A stretch of 64,000 nt of DNA from Eumeta japonica. Its lineage: Eukaryota; Arthropoda; Insecta; Lepidoptera; Psychidae. The translations under genes and the position numbers were made by a program. Numbering within the stretch: the first letter of the stretch is position 1; each line of letters begins with the position of its first letter. The stretch covers positions 186,001-250,000 of the forward strand of contig BGZK01000878.1 in the NCBI GenBank assembly GCA_005406025.1. The letters are read 5' to 3'. This document shows positions 23,555 through 35,289 of the stretch, one piece after another. The notes under the pieces are model-generated. The model had not been told where the DNA came from. It worked only from the letters and a program-made list of their open reading frames with translations, and did no database searches.

Positions 23555-23597
23555 GTCATGCCGATTGGACGATAGGAAGGATCGTGTATGCCCACCA
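23555..23597 (-). repeat. Right terminal inverted repeat of PIF/Harbinger
   Basis: Reverse complement of the left repeat with one mismatch. It begins GTCATGCCGATTGGACGAT, ends ATCGTGTATGCCCACCA, and is followed by the TTA duplication at 23598-23600. Confidence 0.95.
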
Positions 23598-23600
23598 TTA

Positions 23601-26489
23601 CATTTAAAAGTAAAACCCCTATTACACTAAGCAATAATAAGTGTCCTGTACGAAGGCGTAACCCAAATAAGTGCGGCGCTTACAACACTACTTTACTAAT
23701 CGGTCTTTAATTCGGTTTAAGCATAAATATCGAGAGAGTTGAATGTAGTTTTTTATCGTACCGAAGGGACTATCGAACCTATAAAAAGTTATATTGGTTG
23801 TAGAAGTCACAACGATAAAAATTAAATAAAGAAATAAACCCGGATGCAACAGTATTTGACGTTACTAGAAATAATTTTAAACTACTTACACTGAAATACT
23901 TAGTGTGATTGATCAGTAAGGGGAACGAGAGGAGAAGAAGCGATAAACAGACACTGATTTTTATCACGACCGCTCTACGCACGCTGTCTGAGCTACCTAA
24001 CCGCCCTAAGTGTTATTACATTGCCCAATCGCTAAGATAGCTAGACAGATCGGGACGACCCAACCACCCTAAATATAGACCCTTACTACCTAAGTTTTAT
24101 TATAACGCTCTTAATTAGAATAAGGATCCCTTGAAATTGGGTAGTGTAATGTTCCTTTAACACTTTACATTTCCATTAATTTATAGTAGGTAATTTGCAG
24201 TAAATCATTTCTCTACTTTCGAAATAGCAATGTTCACATTACAATCTTATTAAGGCCAGGTAAGTCATCAATATAAACTAAGAACATTAGCGGACCAGGG
24301 ATTGATCTCCGTGACCATGTAATGACCACAGGTCCGGACGATCTCATCCATTGATATCAATTTTCTAAATTCTGTTGTCCAAATACGATTTCATAAGGCC
24401 TTTATTTCAGAAGGTCAGGCCTCGTTTTCCATAGTGGCGTAGTATTCCGATCAAAGTTTCCTGATTAACACAACTAAATGACTTGCAGAGATTTCATATT
24501 ACACCAATTGTGCCCTGCGGATCCAACCTCCACCCCACTAAAATATTACTATAAAAATATGCTAATAAATAATTCAAGAACAATTTTTGGGAAATTTTAT
24601 TAAGTGCTGATAGTATCTATAGATAAGTGCTTAAATATATTTAATCATCTGGGATTGCGTAGACGATTCCAATTAAATATTAATTGCACAACACGTGGAA
24701 CCTCAGATGTTCATATATAGCGTCTGGAGCGTACATCTGCAACACGCGCATACACAACATCGTCTTATTCTATCGCCTTGTGTCATTGTGTATACGTCGC
24801 TCTCTTTTTCACAACTCCTATCTTGTAGTATTGTATAGCTGTCTTTCTTTTTCTATCTATTCTATCTACGTTGCATTTTTTCTCTCGATTATGTAACGAA
24901 ACGTGCGTAAAGATGACGCATCTTTGAAATTTCATTATCTTTTCTTCAATTATCGATTATTTAATAGCCACCTAAAAAGTATAACTTCAATTAAGGTGTT
25001 ATACAATTTTTAATCAATTTGAGGAGAAATATTTCTGAGTGTAACCAACTCGACTTATCTGGTTGTTTTTTTTTCTGAAATAATTTTATTTTTGATTGGG
25101 ATAACACACGTGTAATTAAATGTGAAATAGGTTTACTCTTAAATTTCATCCTCGGGCGTCTTGAGGAAAAACTACTTTTAAAATAAGTAATAAATTCACA
25201 TTATAATGACATATTTCAAGTGTTACGTAGACCTAGATATGCAGTTTTATATTTTAATTTGAATTTGTAAAATTCCAGGACATTTTAACTTTCTAATTAA
25301 AGCGTGTGTTCATAAAGTAGCTAAACAAATTTTAGGGTATATAATCCTATACTTTCTGAGACGAGTGAACTTAAAATAAATGCAAGCTAATAAAAAAGAG
25401 ACGGACCAAGACGGTTTTTACATACACATTTTTCTTGCAAACACTGCATTTATCTCCATTAATTTAACGGACCCTGAAACCTTTAGAGAGATAAGGCTTA
25501 TTCCACGCGTTATATCCCCACTTCTAAACAGAAAATGGACGCCTGTTTAATAATACTCATATAAAACTGTATACTAATATTTGTTGTACTTATAAACATT
25601 TATCTTTTTTTTTGTTTTGAAATAATGTCAGTATTTACATCCCTCATAAAAATATCGCGAAATCAAATTCAAAATGGAATCCTTTATTGCAATTAGCAAA
25701 ACAGATTGCCCCTTCTCAACGACAACTCGATTACGTCGTCTTAAAAGGCCCGAAATTAAATTGAAGACGGTTATTTTGACGACGACATTATAAAATGGAG
25801 TACGCATTAAAAAAATACGCTTTTGTGATATCGCAAGAAAACAAATCTCATTTCAGTTCTTAACGTGGCTTTTTTATTCATAAACGTGATTTTATATTTG
25901 TATTGCATTTCAATTATAGTTCTTCTTGTTGTGTTTTCTTGAAGAGATAAGGCTGACCTTTAATTAAATGAGCTCTTTTTTTTAAAAGACCTTACAAGAA
26001 GGACAAGATTCTCGCATGTTTTTAATTGATTCCGCGAAAACATGGAATGAATCATTTTTTACGATTAAATTTTAAAGTGAAATAAATTTCAGTTAAATTT
26101 GCTTCAAATGCTACAATACTTAATGTATATATATAGGCCAAGTACGAGTCTCGTTTCATACCCTCGTTTAATAATGAACACTTCATACTTTTTAAAAGTA
26201 GTTAATGAAAATAAGAGCAAAAATTAAGTGTGAACAAAAACTACGCAAAACACACGATTCTTATATGGGTCTCCATATTGGTCCCCTTTCAATTTTTACT
26301 TTATTATATTTTTATTATGTGTTTTCATAGCCACTGTGTGTATATTTCAAGCGTCTGCATATTGTATTATCAAAATGCAATAGAGCAAAAATGTAAAAAA
26401 AACCCACATTTCTTGTATGGGTTCCATTTAGTTTTAATTGGTTTGTTTTAATTGATTAATTTTATCTTTATTATTTGTGGTCATAAAGG
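23601..26489. other. Gene-free sequence
   Basis: I see no gene. A stretch at 24290-24540 is of normal complexity and could be an old, unrecognised repeat. 25670-25690 (TCAAATTCAAAATGGAATCC) resembles a reversed LINE tail. Confidence 0.4.
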
Positions 26490-26625
26490 TAATACAAATA
26501 CATACTCTGTGAAAATTTAAACTGTCTACTTGTTACGGTCCATGAGATACAGCTTGCTGACAGACAGACAGACAGCGCAAGCTTTGTAGTAGGGCCCCGT
26601 TGACACCCTATGCGTAAGAACAGTA
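26490..26625 (+). repeat. Interspersed repeat end with CAGACAGACAGACA
   Basis: The string GACAGACAGACAGAC is followed by TAGTAGGGCCCCGTTGACACC, resembling the (CAGA)n...TAGGGTCCCGTTTTACCC end of a repeat family common in Lepidoptera. 46825-46925 may be the opposite end of a related copy. This rests on memory of the family; no termini can be defined. Confidence 0.4.
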
Positions 26626-26769
26626 AAAATTGATAGCTTCATGTATTGCGAAGCATCACTTGAGAAAGCTCAGTCGGTTTCGCTCATTTTTTTTTGTTGT
26701 GTTCGTAATTGTCAGGAAAAATTCTGTATGAAACATAATAACAATTATATTTCTTTTATTTGTTTGTTT

Positions 26770-27140
26770 ATAATATACTAGCTGTCCCGCCCGCTTCGCC
26801 GGGTAATTTTTATGTATAAATAAAATGGTGAAGGATTTACGGAATTCAAAAAATGAGTAGCCTAGAACCATCCACAAATCATCCCGCATCGAATGGTCCC
26901 AGTCCCATGTCTATACATTTAGTAGTTTTTACGTGATCGGCGAACAAAGACAACCTATTTTCATTATATATGTATAGATTTGTTCGATATGTATTCCTAG
27001 CAACGGAACCAATCACGATGTGGCTTTCACTAAAAGGTAAAGGAGCGTACTGGGTTACATTTAGGGTACATTTTGAAACAAAAATATTTAGGGTTTTCTG
27101 CGTGAAAATAGAAAATTTTTCAAAAATGGGATAATTTATC
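26770..27140 (-). repeat. Interspersed repeat ending in CCCGGCGAAGCGGGCGGGAC
   Basis: On the minus strand the sequence runs through AGGTTGTCTTTGTTCGCC to an end reading GCGAAGCGGGCGGGACAGCT then AGTATAT. The 'TACTAGCTGTCCCGCCCGCT TCGC' type terminus is a widespread insect interspersed-repeat end. The 5' limit is not defined. The 87-codon open frame inside it shows no known domain. Confidence 0.5.
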
Positions 27141-28879
27141 ATAATGAATCAAAGATGAAACTAAAATTAAGTTTGGATCCATATTAGGATGAAATCGTGG
27201 ACGCAGAGTGGGATCGACATCGTTAGTGACACAGCGTCAGCAATTGGTATGATAAATGTAGGAATTGATGCTACATGTATGGGTGAAGTTGCGGCCGAAA
27301 GCAATCAATAATAAAAATCATGTAGGATTTAATTTTTATTCAGGGCTCCATGAGAATTATTAACAACCCTATTGTTTAATTGATTTCAATAAAAATTTAC
27401 ATAAAGATAGTTGGAATCCAATGGAAATCACAGAATTTTAAATGGTTTACTGTATGTCTATAAAATTTAACTCTAATAATGTGACTACTTTCTTTGAAAT
27501 TGGTTTAAGGTTTTAATATTAACGCAGAGAATAGTGACTTATAATTCCGTGGTTTTGCTCTATAAGATTAATAAGCCCTACATCGATTTCAATGAAATTC
27601 TCTCCATAGCTCAAACAAAGGAAAAGAATATGGGCTACACTATTATATATAAAATAATAATAATATATAATAATTATTATTTTTATAATTATTATAAAAG
27701 ATTTACAGGCTCGGACCCTATGTTTCTCTTAGAAATAAGTTTAAAGTAAATATAATTTTTAATGTGGTATCGCAATTTCTATACCTAAATTTAATATTCG
27801 TAAGAAAGAATTTCGAATTTTTAATAAACATAGTAACAAACATAATTTCAATACTAAAAATAAAAATAAACTGTGCTAACATATTAGTCGACTGCATGGG
27901 GTCACGATCTCATTGCGCAGGTTCAATAAGATTCCTGAGGATATACAAAATTTACCCTTATACAAATTCAAAGTGTTAAAGTTATTTAAATTTATGCAAT
28001 CACGTTGCAAACAATGAAAGAATATTATACAATCTCTGAACATTTAGACGATAGATGGATATAATGAGCTCGACTTCCTACTGGTTTGTTTTTCTTTCAA
28101 TAGTCTTATATATGATTTAATTTCTGTATAATTTTGATTTGAACAAAGCTATCCTCAAGTTTCTTACTCGTTCTTCTTGAGGGATATCTGTCTTACGAAC
28201 AAATGGTAAAAAAATGGTAATAATAAAAAAAACTGAAAATCCTTTAATTGTTTGACGTATTTCAATATTATATTTCTATTATAAAGGTATTCAATAAATG
28301 GAGCCAAACTTAGAGGTTCAATACAATTCTTCTTCTCCATGTTGTAGTATAAAGATCGTGTCTGTTGAAAGGTGATCTCGCAATATTTTCATAATTTGCT
28401 TTTAAAATTTTGCATTTTGAATGAGCGATTATAAAATTGAGTTTCAGTACAAACGAAATGATTAATATAACTTAGGAATGGCGAATAGCGATTCTTAAAT
28501 TTGTACCCTCTTGGTTTTGGTACACTCTTTATCAGATTATGTATGTGTGTTCATAATATAACAAGTGAAAACATATTGCGATTAGGGTATGAAAGTATAC
28601 CGACATTTTTATCGGTCACTAACTCGATTCCAATGTGATAACGACCCTAGAGATAGATCTCACTGACACAGGCCCGTACAAAGTGGTCACGCGAAACATT
28701 TTGCTTAGAACAAAAGACACAGATTGGTTTTTAATAGTTTTAAAAACTCATTTATTTAACTTAAAATATCTTAATATTCCAAAATTCAGTTTTCTGCCCA
28801 CTTTTTTTTCTATTTGAATGAGTAAAAATATTATATTTCACTGAAAAACAAGTCTATAATTAAAACATTTTTCGCAATA
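27141..28879. other. Gene-free AT-rich sequence
   Basis: No recognisable gene or repeat. 27645-27700 is a simple AT-rich run of TAAT/TTAT strings. Confidence 0.45.
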
Positions 28880-29180
28880 ATTTTGTACGATTTCAAATGT
28901 CGACGCAATCAGAGGAATCATTTCAAAGATTTTGAATGCATTCAAGAGAAAAGCCTTTCTAAAGCGACCGTTTACATCTGGTTCAACAAATTAAAGCGCC
29001 GTCGAAAGACCTTAGCGAACGAAGAAAGAAGTGGTCGGTCTTTGAAAACTGGTACAAAACAAAACAGCAAAACTGCTGACAATTAAAAATTTAATTCAAG
29101 AAAATAGGCAAATCGCATACAAAAACTGAACGTAGTTGTACGGTTGAGTTTACAAAGATGACACTTAAAATTTTTTAGAA
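28880..29180 (+). pseudogene. mariner-type transposase N-terminal fragment
   Basis: The plus strand encodes a helix-turn-helix-like segment of a mariner transposase. It includes SLSKATVYIWFNKLKRRRKT and then NEERSGRSLKTGTKQNS, matching the 'W...FKxGRxSxxDxxRSGRPS' pattern. It stops at 29084 and only scattered similarity follows. No catalytic domain or terminal repeats are present. It is not part of the mariner at 9.1-10.2 kb and is on the opposite strand. Confidence 0.6.
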
Positions 29181-29669
29181 CTGGCCACTAAGAAACTATA
29201 AAATAAAAAAAAACGTATTTAATTTTTTAAAAGTAGAACTCTTTGCCAACCTTATTACATACTATACATTCGTTTGCCATTTTTTTTTTTACAAATTGGC
29301 AGCAAAAAGAAAATTATTTGTCTAACGTCAACATGAAGTTTATATTTTTTATTTCACCAAAATAAAAATATCACAACAAGGGAAAACAGTTTACGTCACC
29401 AATACAGCAAGCACTGGTCGCATTTAAGAAGGTTTTTTACTATTTAACAAATATCTACCAAACATTTCTACTATTAATGGAATTTCAAACATTTCAAAAT
29501 TATAATGCAATTGCGATTTGATCATAAGTTAAATACTGGAATAGACCAGCTGCGTCGTATCGTTAGTCTTACGATTGGCTATGTTGCCGCTTTATTCGAA
29601 TTTAACACCGCGATTGATTGAACCTATTGAACTAAAACAGATCAAAGTAATTCACAATTTCGAACAAAT

Positions 29670-30045
29670 CGCATCACATCGCATCGCGAACACCGGCATT
29701 ACTCATTTTCATGACAGGAAGGCGCGCGACCGAACGGAGAGGAGCGACCCGGAACCCCGTATCGAACTCCCAATTTGCATTTTAGAAATTCAGATACAAA
29801 CGAGCACGTCCGCCGGCGCCGCCGGCCGTGAAGTGCCCGAACGCGACCGAAGCGGTTCTGAATTTATTGTTGTCGTCGTATCACGTTCGGGCACGGGCGC
29901 CGCCCGCGCTCGCGCCCGCGCCGTCAGCGCGACGAGCGCGTGTAATTAATCGACAGATCTCGATTGCGTAATTCGATCCCAGCGCGTGAAGCGGCGCGGC
30001 CAGTGGGTCACGAGCCGGCCCCGCGACGCCCTAATGGTGTAGTTT
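29670..30045. other. CpG-rich island
   Basis: About 375 bp of GC- and CpG-rich DNA (e.g. GCCGGCGCCGCCGGCCGTG, GCGCCCGCGCCGTCAGCG) sits in strongly AT-rich surroundings. It could be a promoter or conserved regulatory block of a distant gene. The 124-codon open frame at 29575-29949 spans it but has no recognisable domain and probably reflects base composition. Confidence 0.5.
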
Positions 30046-31319
30046 TAGGTGTTTCAAGCGGTTGTATTCTGTTCAGAGAAATTTGACTATATGTCTTCAA
30101 ATCAGTTTCAAAGTGTGTGTACTTATTAAAACAAAACAAACTTCTTAATAATATAAGAATGATTAATTGTCTTCTTCATTGCCACAGCGTTAATATCGAA
30201 ATTTCTTCCTTCTCTTTGACTTTATTGATTTCGAAAAAATTAAAAATTTCTCGCACTATCAAAAAATATGACGATATTTAAGTACCATTTACCCAAATCT
30301 ATTCAGTAAGTGCTTCAATTTGAAGACAAGGAAAAAAATGAACTTGCTCTCTGTTTAATCTTTACGTAATGTAGCGTGATAAATCGTATCCTAAGTTAAG
30401 CAGTAGATGACTGCTAATGAAACACAAAAAGTTTTATTCGGTACGGTCTATTAGATTTTGAGTGATGTTTGAACAAAAAAACAGGAATTATACAGACAAA
30501 CATAGAAACGAATAGACAATAAAGTTAAAATCAACTGTTATGTGTAGCATAAGGTCTGTAGTATGTGTAGAATAATACAGATACTTTTTAACTGTACTAT
30601 TCTATAGACATGTCATTTACATTTTTCAAAAAATATTTATGTACCGATACAACTTGTCGAGTAGCTTTATGAGTATAATTTAATTGACAGACAGAGAAAA
30701 GTTAATATTTTCTTTTCTTGAGACATATTTGTGCGTTTCATAATTAAATGTATAAACCTAATGCGATATATTTATTATACAATTTATGTAATTTTAATAT
30801 TATTTTTATATTTAGAGGAATCCATAAAACTCACAGATCTGATTGGATTAAAAGTATTTGTCACTTAGAACCAAACGATTTCGTTTTCTTATAATTTAAG
30901 TTTCGTTTATATAATCTAATGTTGACTAATTCATCTAATGATGCAAAAAATTAACCCTATTACAAAATTTCAAGTCAATCTATAGTAAATCGTTATTATC
31001 GTTATCCAACTATTAATCCAAGGCTTACAAGAAAAACAATTTGTTCACTGAATAGTAATTTTATTAGCGTATAACCTGTAGTTAATAGAAAAAAGTTGGA
31101 CAATATTGTTAACTATCGTTGGTGTCATTTTAACAATACGAGACATTTTTATTAGACAATAATGGTTATAAAACAATATAGTCAGGTATTACGTCATAAC
31201 TAGGCCTTATGAAAGCAACGCACGTAGTTGTAACAGTTACGCGATTTTTATTTTTATTGGAATTTTGTGTCATTTCTTTACCGTGATTGGAATTATTAAT
31301 CCAAGTGTTAGGCCATGTT
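30046..31319. other. Gene-free AT-rich sequence
   Basis: Nothing recognisable in either strand. Confidence 0.45.
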
Positions 31320-32290
31320 TGAATTAGGGTAATAAAACGAAGACCATTGAAATAAATAAGCTAATAAGGATATTTTTTGGAATATTATCTGGAAAAAGCT
31401 TATGATAGAGTGAAAAGAAATCAAAGATCCATTGAGAAACGTTTTCATGAATAGTGTGAGTAGCAGATCTATAGAGGCACTGCCAACCTTGGACAGAAGT
31501 TCTAGTATCTGATTTAAAATAAACGCGGCTTGCACTGACTGCTTTGACATCCGTAGAGGTGTCAGACAAGACTCGCCATGGCCATTTGACCTATTTATGA
31601 CAAGCTATCTGTATTATTTGAAGGAGTGTTAATATGTGTGTTAAATATAGCTAAGCTGTCTGTTCAATGCTTCCTGCACTTTGATGACCAAATAATCCTT
31701 GTACCGGCAGCGAGCAAATTGTAGACGACGCGTCGTTTGTTACCGTCGCGACGCTAACAAAAATGAATAATTCTGTTAAAAAAAAGTAAATGTCAGCAAA
31801 GCTACTAAGCTATCCCTACTGATGTTTTGTTCCTTGCGCTTATGTACGTTAATAAAAGTTGTGTATGGCAGATGAAAAATGAAAGTAGAATGTATTCTGT
31901 AGAGATACAATCTCTACGTAGTACATGTGAAGTATCATTGAAAGGCAAATGTAGAAACAATGATATCAGAGAGCAATGCGGTTTAGAAAAAGATATAGTG
32001 ACAAGAGCATAAAAAAATTGACTGCGGTGGTTTAGCCATCTGGTAAGGGTAAATGAAAGTAGACTGACAAAACAAATCTATAGAGCGAATGTGTTTTATG
32101 AAAAGGTTAGTAAGTGTCGCAAATCTTATGTCGTCATATCGGTGGCATCTTAAAAAGGGCCAAATTTTAAGCACCAGAAACCGGCAGGCTTGCATAAAAA
32201 GATTAATGGATGTCAGTGAAGCACGAGAGATGTGCAAAGATAGCACCATGTTGAAATTTAATAGTCTCTGCCTGCCCTTCTCGGAAATAG
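31320..32290 (+). pseudogene. LINE family A copy (RT core to C-terminus), heavily decayed
   Basis: The plus strand keeps, in several frames, segments of one reverse transcriptase. In order they are GVRQDSPWPFDLFMTSYLYY, then FLHFDDQIILV near 31667-31710 (the catalytic YADD box altered to FDD), then C-terminal SSYRWHLKKGQILSTRNRQA and CIKRLMDVSEAREMCKD near 32120-32240. The same family appears at 39034-39490 and in two pieces at 54895-57160. Many stops and frameshifts are present. No endonuclease domain is left in this copy. Confidence 0.75.
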
Positions 32291-32679
32291 GCGTGAATCT
32301 ATCAGGCTTCCTTCAAAGCACGCCGCTCTCTCACATCACTGTTCCTACTTTACCTTTCAGAGACATTCCACACATACTGCGCAGAGATCACATCTCTACT
32401 GTATTGATTCTCCTTTAATTTTTATTGAAAGGGTTCTCCCCGTTCAAGGAAAAAATGAAATAAAAGAATTCTATGACAGGAGATTTAAGTGCAAACTAAA
32501 GACTTTTCTGGAATGGAACACTGCCGCCAAAGAACGCGCAAGTGTTTTTGTATTGCTGTTCAAATATTAATATTAATTTTACATAATTAGCCATTATTGT
32601 TAGCAAAACAGTGAAATAAAATTAGTTAGTACATGAAAAACATACATTGTAACTATTTCTCACTGCATATTACATAGTA
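32291..32679 (+). other. Unassigned sequence after the LINE copy
   Basis: This carries fragments of coherent frame (e.g. CKLKTFLEWNTAAKERASVF) but no identifiable domain. The string AACTAAAGACTTTTCTGGAA at 32493 recurs at 39033, immediately after a (GAT)n microsatellite and at the start of another LINE copy. The stretch is therefore repeat-related. Confidence 0.4.
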
Positions 32680-32815
32680 TAAAAGTGCTGCGCGAGAGCA
32701 TGCAGGCGGCCGCGTCGCCATTTGTTGTGTTTGGGTTGTTTATTTTGTAAATCTGTGTTGTGCTCAGGCGCACGTCGTCGATGTCAAGGAAATCCCGGTG
32801 AGATCACTCCATTTA
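32680..32815 (+). promoter_or_regulatory. GC-rich leader with splice-donor-like end
   Basis: A GC-rich segment (GCGAGAGCATGCAGGCGGCC ... CAGGCGCACGTCGTCGATGT) is preceded by TATAAAAG at 32678-32685. It ends in a good donor-like sequence, ATCCCG|GTGAGAT, near 32810. It lies at the left edge of the 6-kb tandem-repeat zone. It looks like a transcription start plus first exon of a long noncoding or retroelement-type transcript. This is inference; no downstream acceptor was identified. Confidence 0.3.
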
Positions 32816-33559
32816 TACCTACATTGCATGAATATAACAACTAGACAAACTACACTTCAAAGCGTTCAATAATAATCACTAACAACTAAGTATACCACAT
32901 TCAAAAGTAATGACCAAGTGAACAATAAACGGGTTATCCGACATTATAGATATATTCTCGCTATACCATTCTTTAACCACAAAAAACTATTCAGGTATAT
33001 AGCCCCTGTATTCTGAGTTGCATATAAGTCACTCTTGAAGTAAAGACAATCCAAACTAATATTAAACATAGATCAAAAACAATTATTGCATCAAAAATCG
33101 AGACCTAAATAAAATCTAATTGTTGGTGAGACCCATCAATTGTTAATAAAGATCATATTGATGATAATCACATATACTTAACCAAATTAAACATCAAGAT
33201 ACAAGACACAATGTACTTATACCAATTTCGGATATCATACGAGTATAGATCTGTCTCTATTAAAGTAGGTATTGATAATCCAAGAGAACCGATACACTTA
33301 ACATGATGAAACAGGAATAATAAAACAATATTATTATTATATTATTATTAGCATATTCTATAAGCTGTGACAAGCTACTAGACTAACAATAATCACACAT
33401 GGAGGGAAGAAAGACCATTACAAAAAGAATAAATTCACAACGCCTTTTTATCTTAATCTAAATACGAACCTGGGCACCAAATATAATAATAAAAAAGAAA
33501 AATTAAAAAAAATTGATATTCTCTGAATCAGATTTTTCTTTTATAGATCATTTTCATAT

Positions 33560-34420
33560 AGAGCCTGATCGGCCTGAACTAAGGAATAAATGCATATAAT
33601 CCTTTAATACACATTAACAATGAGTGCCTATGAATATAGGTTTGTATATACATGTGTTTGTGTATATGTATGTTGTGTGTTTGTGTATATATGTACATAG
33701 AATACAATAAAAATACTGAATGTACCATCATATTCTAAACAGTAATAGATTTAAGCTAATATGTAATGAATACTAAGCAATAGATATGATTAAGCTGTAT
33801 GAAAATGTGTAAACTCATGCATACCATTAATTTAATTATAAACATATTATAAATTTATTGTTTATCACATACACTCATTACTCATTGACACTGTTGGGTG
33901 TCTGTAAATACATAGTGTTTACACCGTCGTATACTGTATACACACAAAATACTATATACACTGTCATGTACTAAGAAGCAATAGATTTAGGTTAATACTA
34001 CATAATAAATACTAAAGAATAAATGTATTATTTGACTAAACTAAGAAAAAAAGTGTGTCAATGCATGCACGCCTTTAGTTTAATTATAAACATACGCATT
34101 TATTGCTTATCATATACACTCCCACTCTCATTACTTATTAATACTTATTATTGAGAATTTCATATAGAAAGTCTATACTGTCATAAAACATAGAACACGA
34201 CAGACATACTGAGTGTACCATTATGAAAGGGTCATAAATAAAGAATCTCTATAATTCTTAGGCTAATATTAAGAATAAACATTAAGAAGTAAGTATAGTT
34301 TTATTAAGTAAGAAAATAAAAAAGCATATAAATACATGTATATGCCTTTAATCTAGTTATAATCCTGCACATTTATTGCCTATTGACAATGAGTACCTAG
34401 AATTGTTACATAAATCAAAA
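33560..34420 (+). repeat. Degenerate AT-rich tandem units (~245-280 bp)
   Basis: A module around CCTTTAATTTAATTATAAAC, then CATTTATTGCCTATCAC-like and ACACTCATTACTCATTGACA-like strings, recurs near 33590, 33818, 34062 and 34342. Each unit also carries an ATAGATTTAAGCTAATA-like string (33740, 33970, 34255). The copies are strongly diverged and AT-rich. Weaker copies may extend toward 33000 and 34900. Confidence 0.6.
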
Positions 34421-35289
34421 ATATGTTACAGATACAGAACATACTTTCATAAATCAAAACAGTCATAAATGATTAAACAACATATCCTTAAGTTAACATT
34501 ACACAGTGATCATAAAGGACTCCAATAAAGTTTAGTATTACATTATTAAGCTTTCTAATGCAAATCGATTAATATTTTAACTTCCTGTAACTGTTAATTG
34601 TATAGGAGTTGAAATTAGAAGGTATAGTACTATCTTACTGAGCTATGACAAATTGACTGGTAATATAAACATTAGAATACCGTTGTTAACCAACACAGAA
34701 TGGAATAAAGCTAATAATTACATATATTATTATGTGATACAAATACCTTAAACTAGTATTAGTAATTTTTAAATTACTAATACTGAGAACCACGTAACAA
34801 AATAAATAATTGAATAAAAGAAAAAAAAAATTACTATATATCAGTAAATACATTAAATCATTATAAGTATCTATTATACTAATTAGTGAGGTAACTCATG
34901 TGCTAGGATTATTAAACACTATAGGATATACATTACTGTATAATTAAACCACCATAAATTGAATGTTAACATAATTCTTTTGATAATATTATTAACCACC
35001 AGAACCTGACTAGTCAATAAGTAGGTATATTATGTAACAAGACTGCTTTGTATTGATTAGTAGCACTATTCTTATGTTAATAGTTTATATTATAATAAGG
35101 TAATGCATAGCTACTTAATGTACTAATACATAAATAAATTATTACTGTTGCTCTCATAAATTTCATTACTAGGAGCTGTTACAAATTTCACTATCAAGTA
35201 GGAAGAGTACATGTCATCAAATAAAAGGTGGCGGTCACTGTCTTTGCAGGGCAATAACACATCATATAAATCAATTATTTGAGTTAACA
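34421..35289. other. AT-rich sequence between two tandem arrays
   Basis: There is no gene. The composition resembles the units on its left, and it may contain further unrecognisable copies. Confidence 0.35.

Larger units (their letters stand above)
19931..23597. mobile_element. PIF/Harbinger DNA transposon, full length
   Basis: This 3,667-bp element is bounded by 43-bp inverted terminal repeats differing at one position, and by TTA target duplications at 19928-19930 and 23598-23600. The TTA target, the two convergent genes (MADF/BESS protein on plus, DDE_Tnp_4-type nuclease on minus) and the length all fit PIF/Harbinger. Both ends carry repeated GATTGG boxes (e.g. near 19980, 20035, 20090, 20095 and 23537), likely subterminal protein-binding sites. 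The genes are disabled, but the ends look intact enough to be moved by an enzyme supplied in trans. Confidence 0.95.

Noticed and set aside
29575..29949. 124-codon frame over the CpG island
   Set aside because: No domain, splice context or repeat match; openness is explained by high GC.
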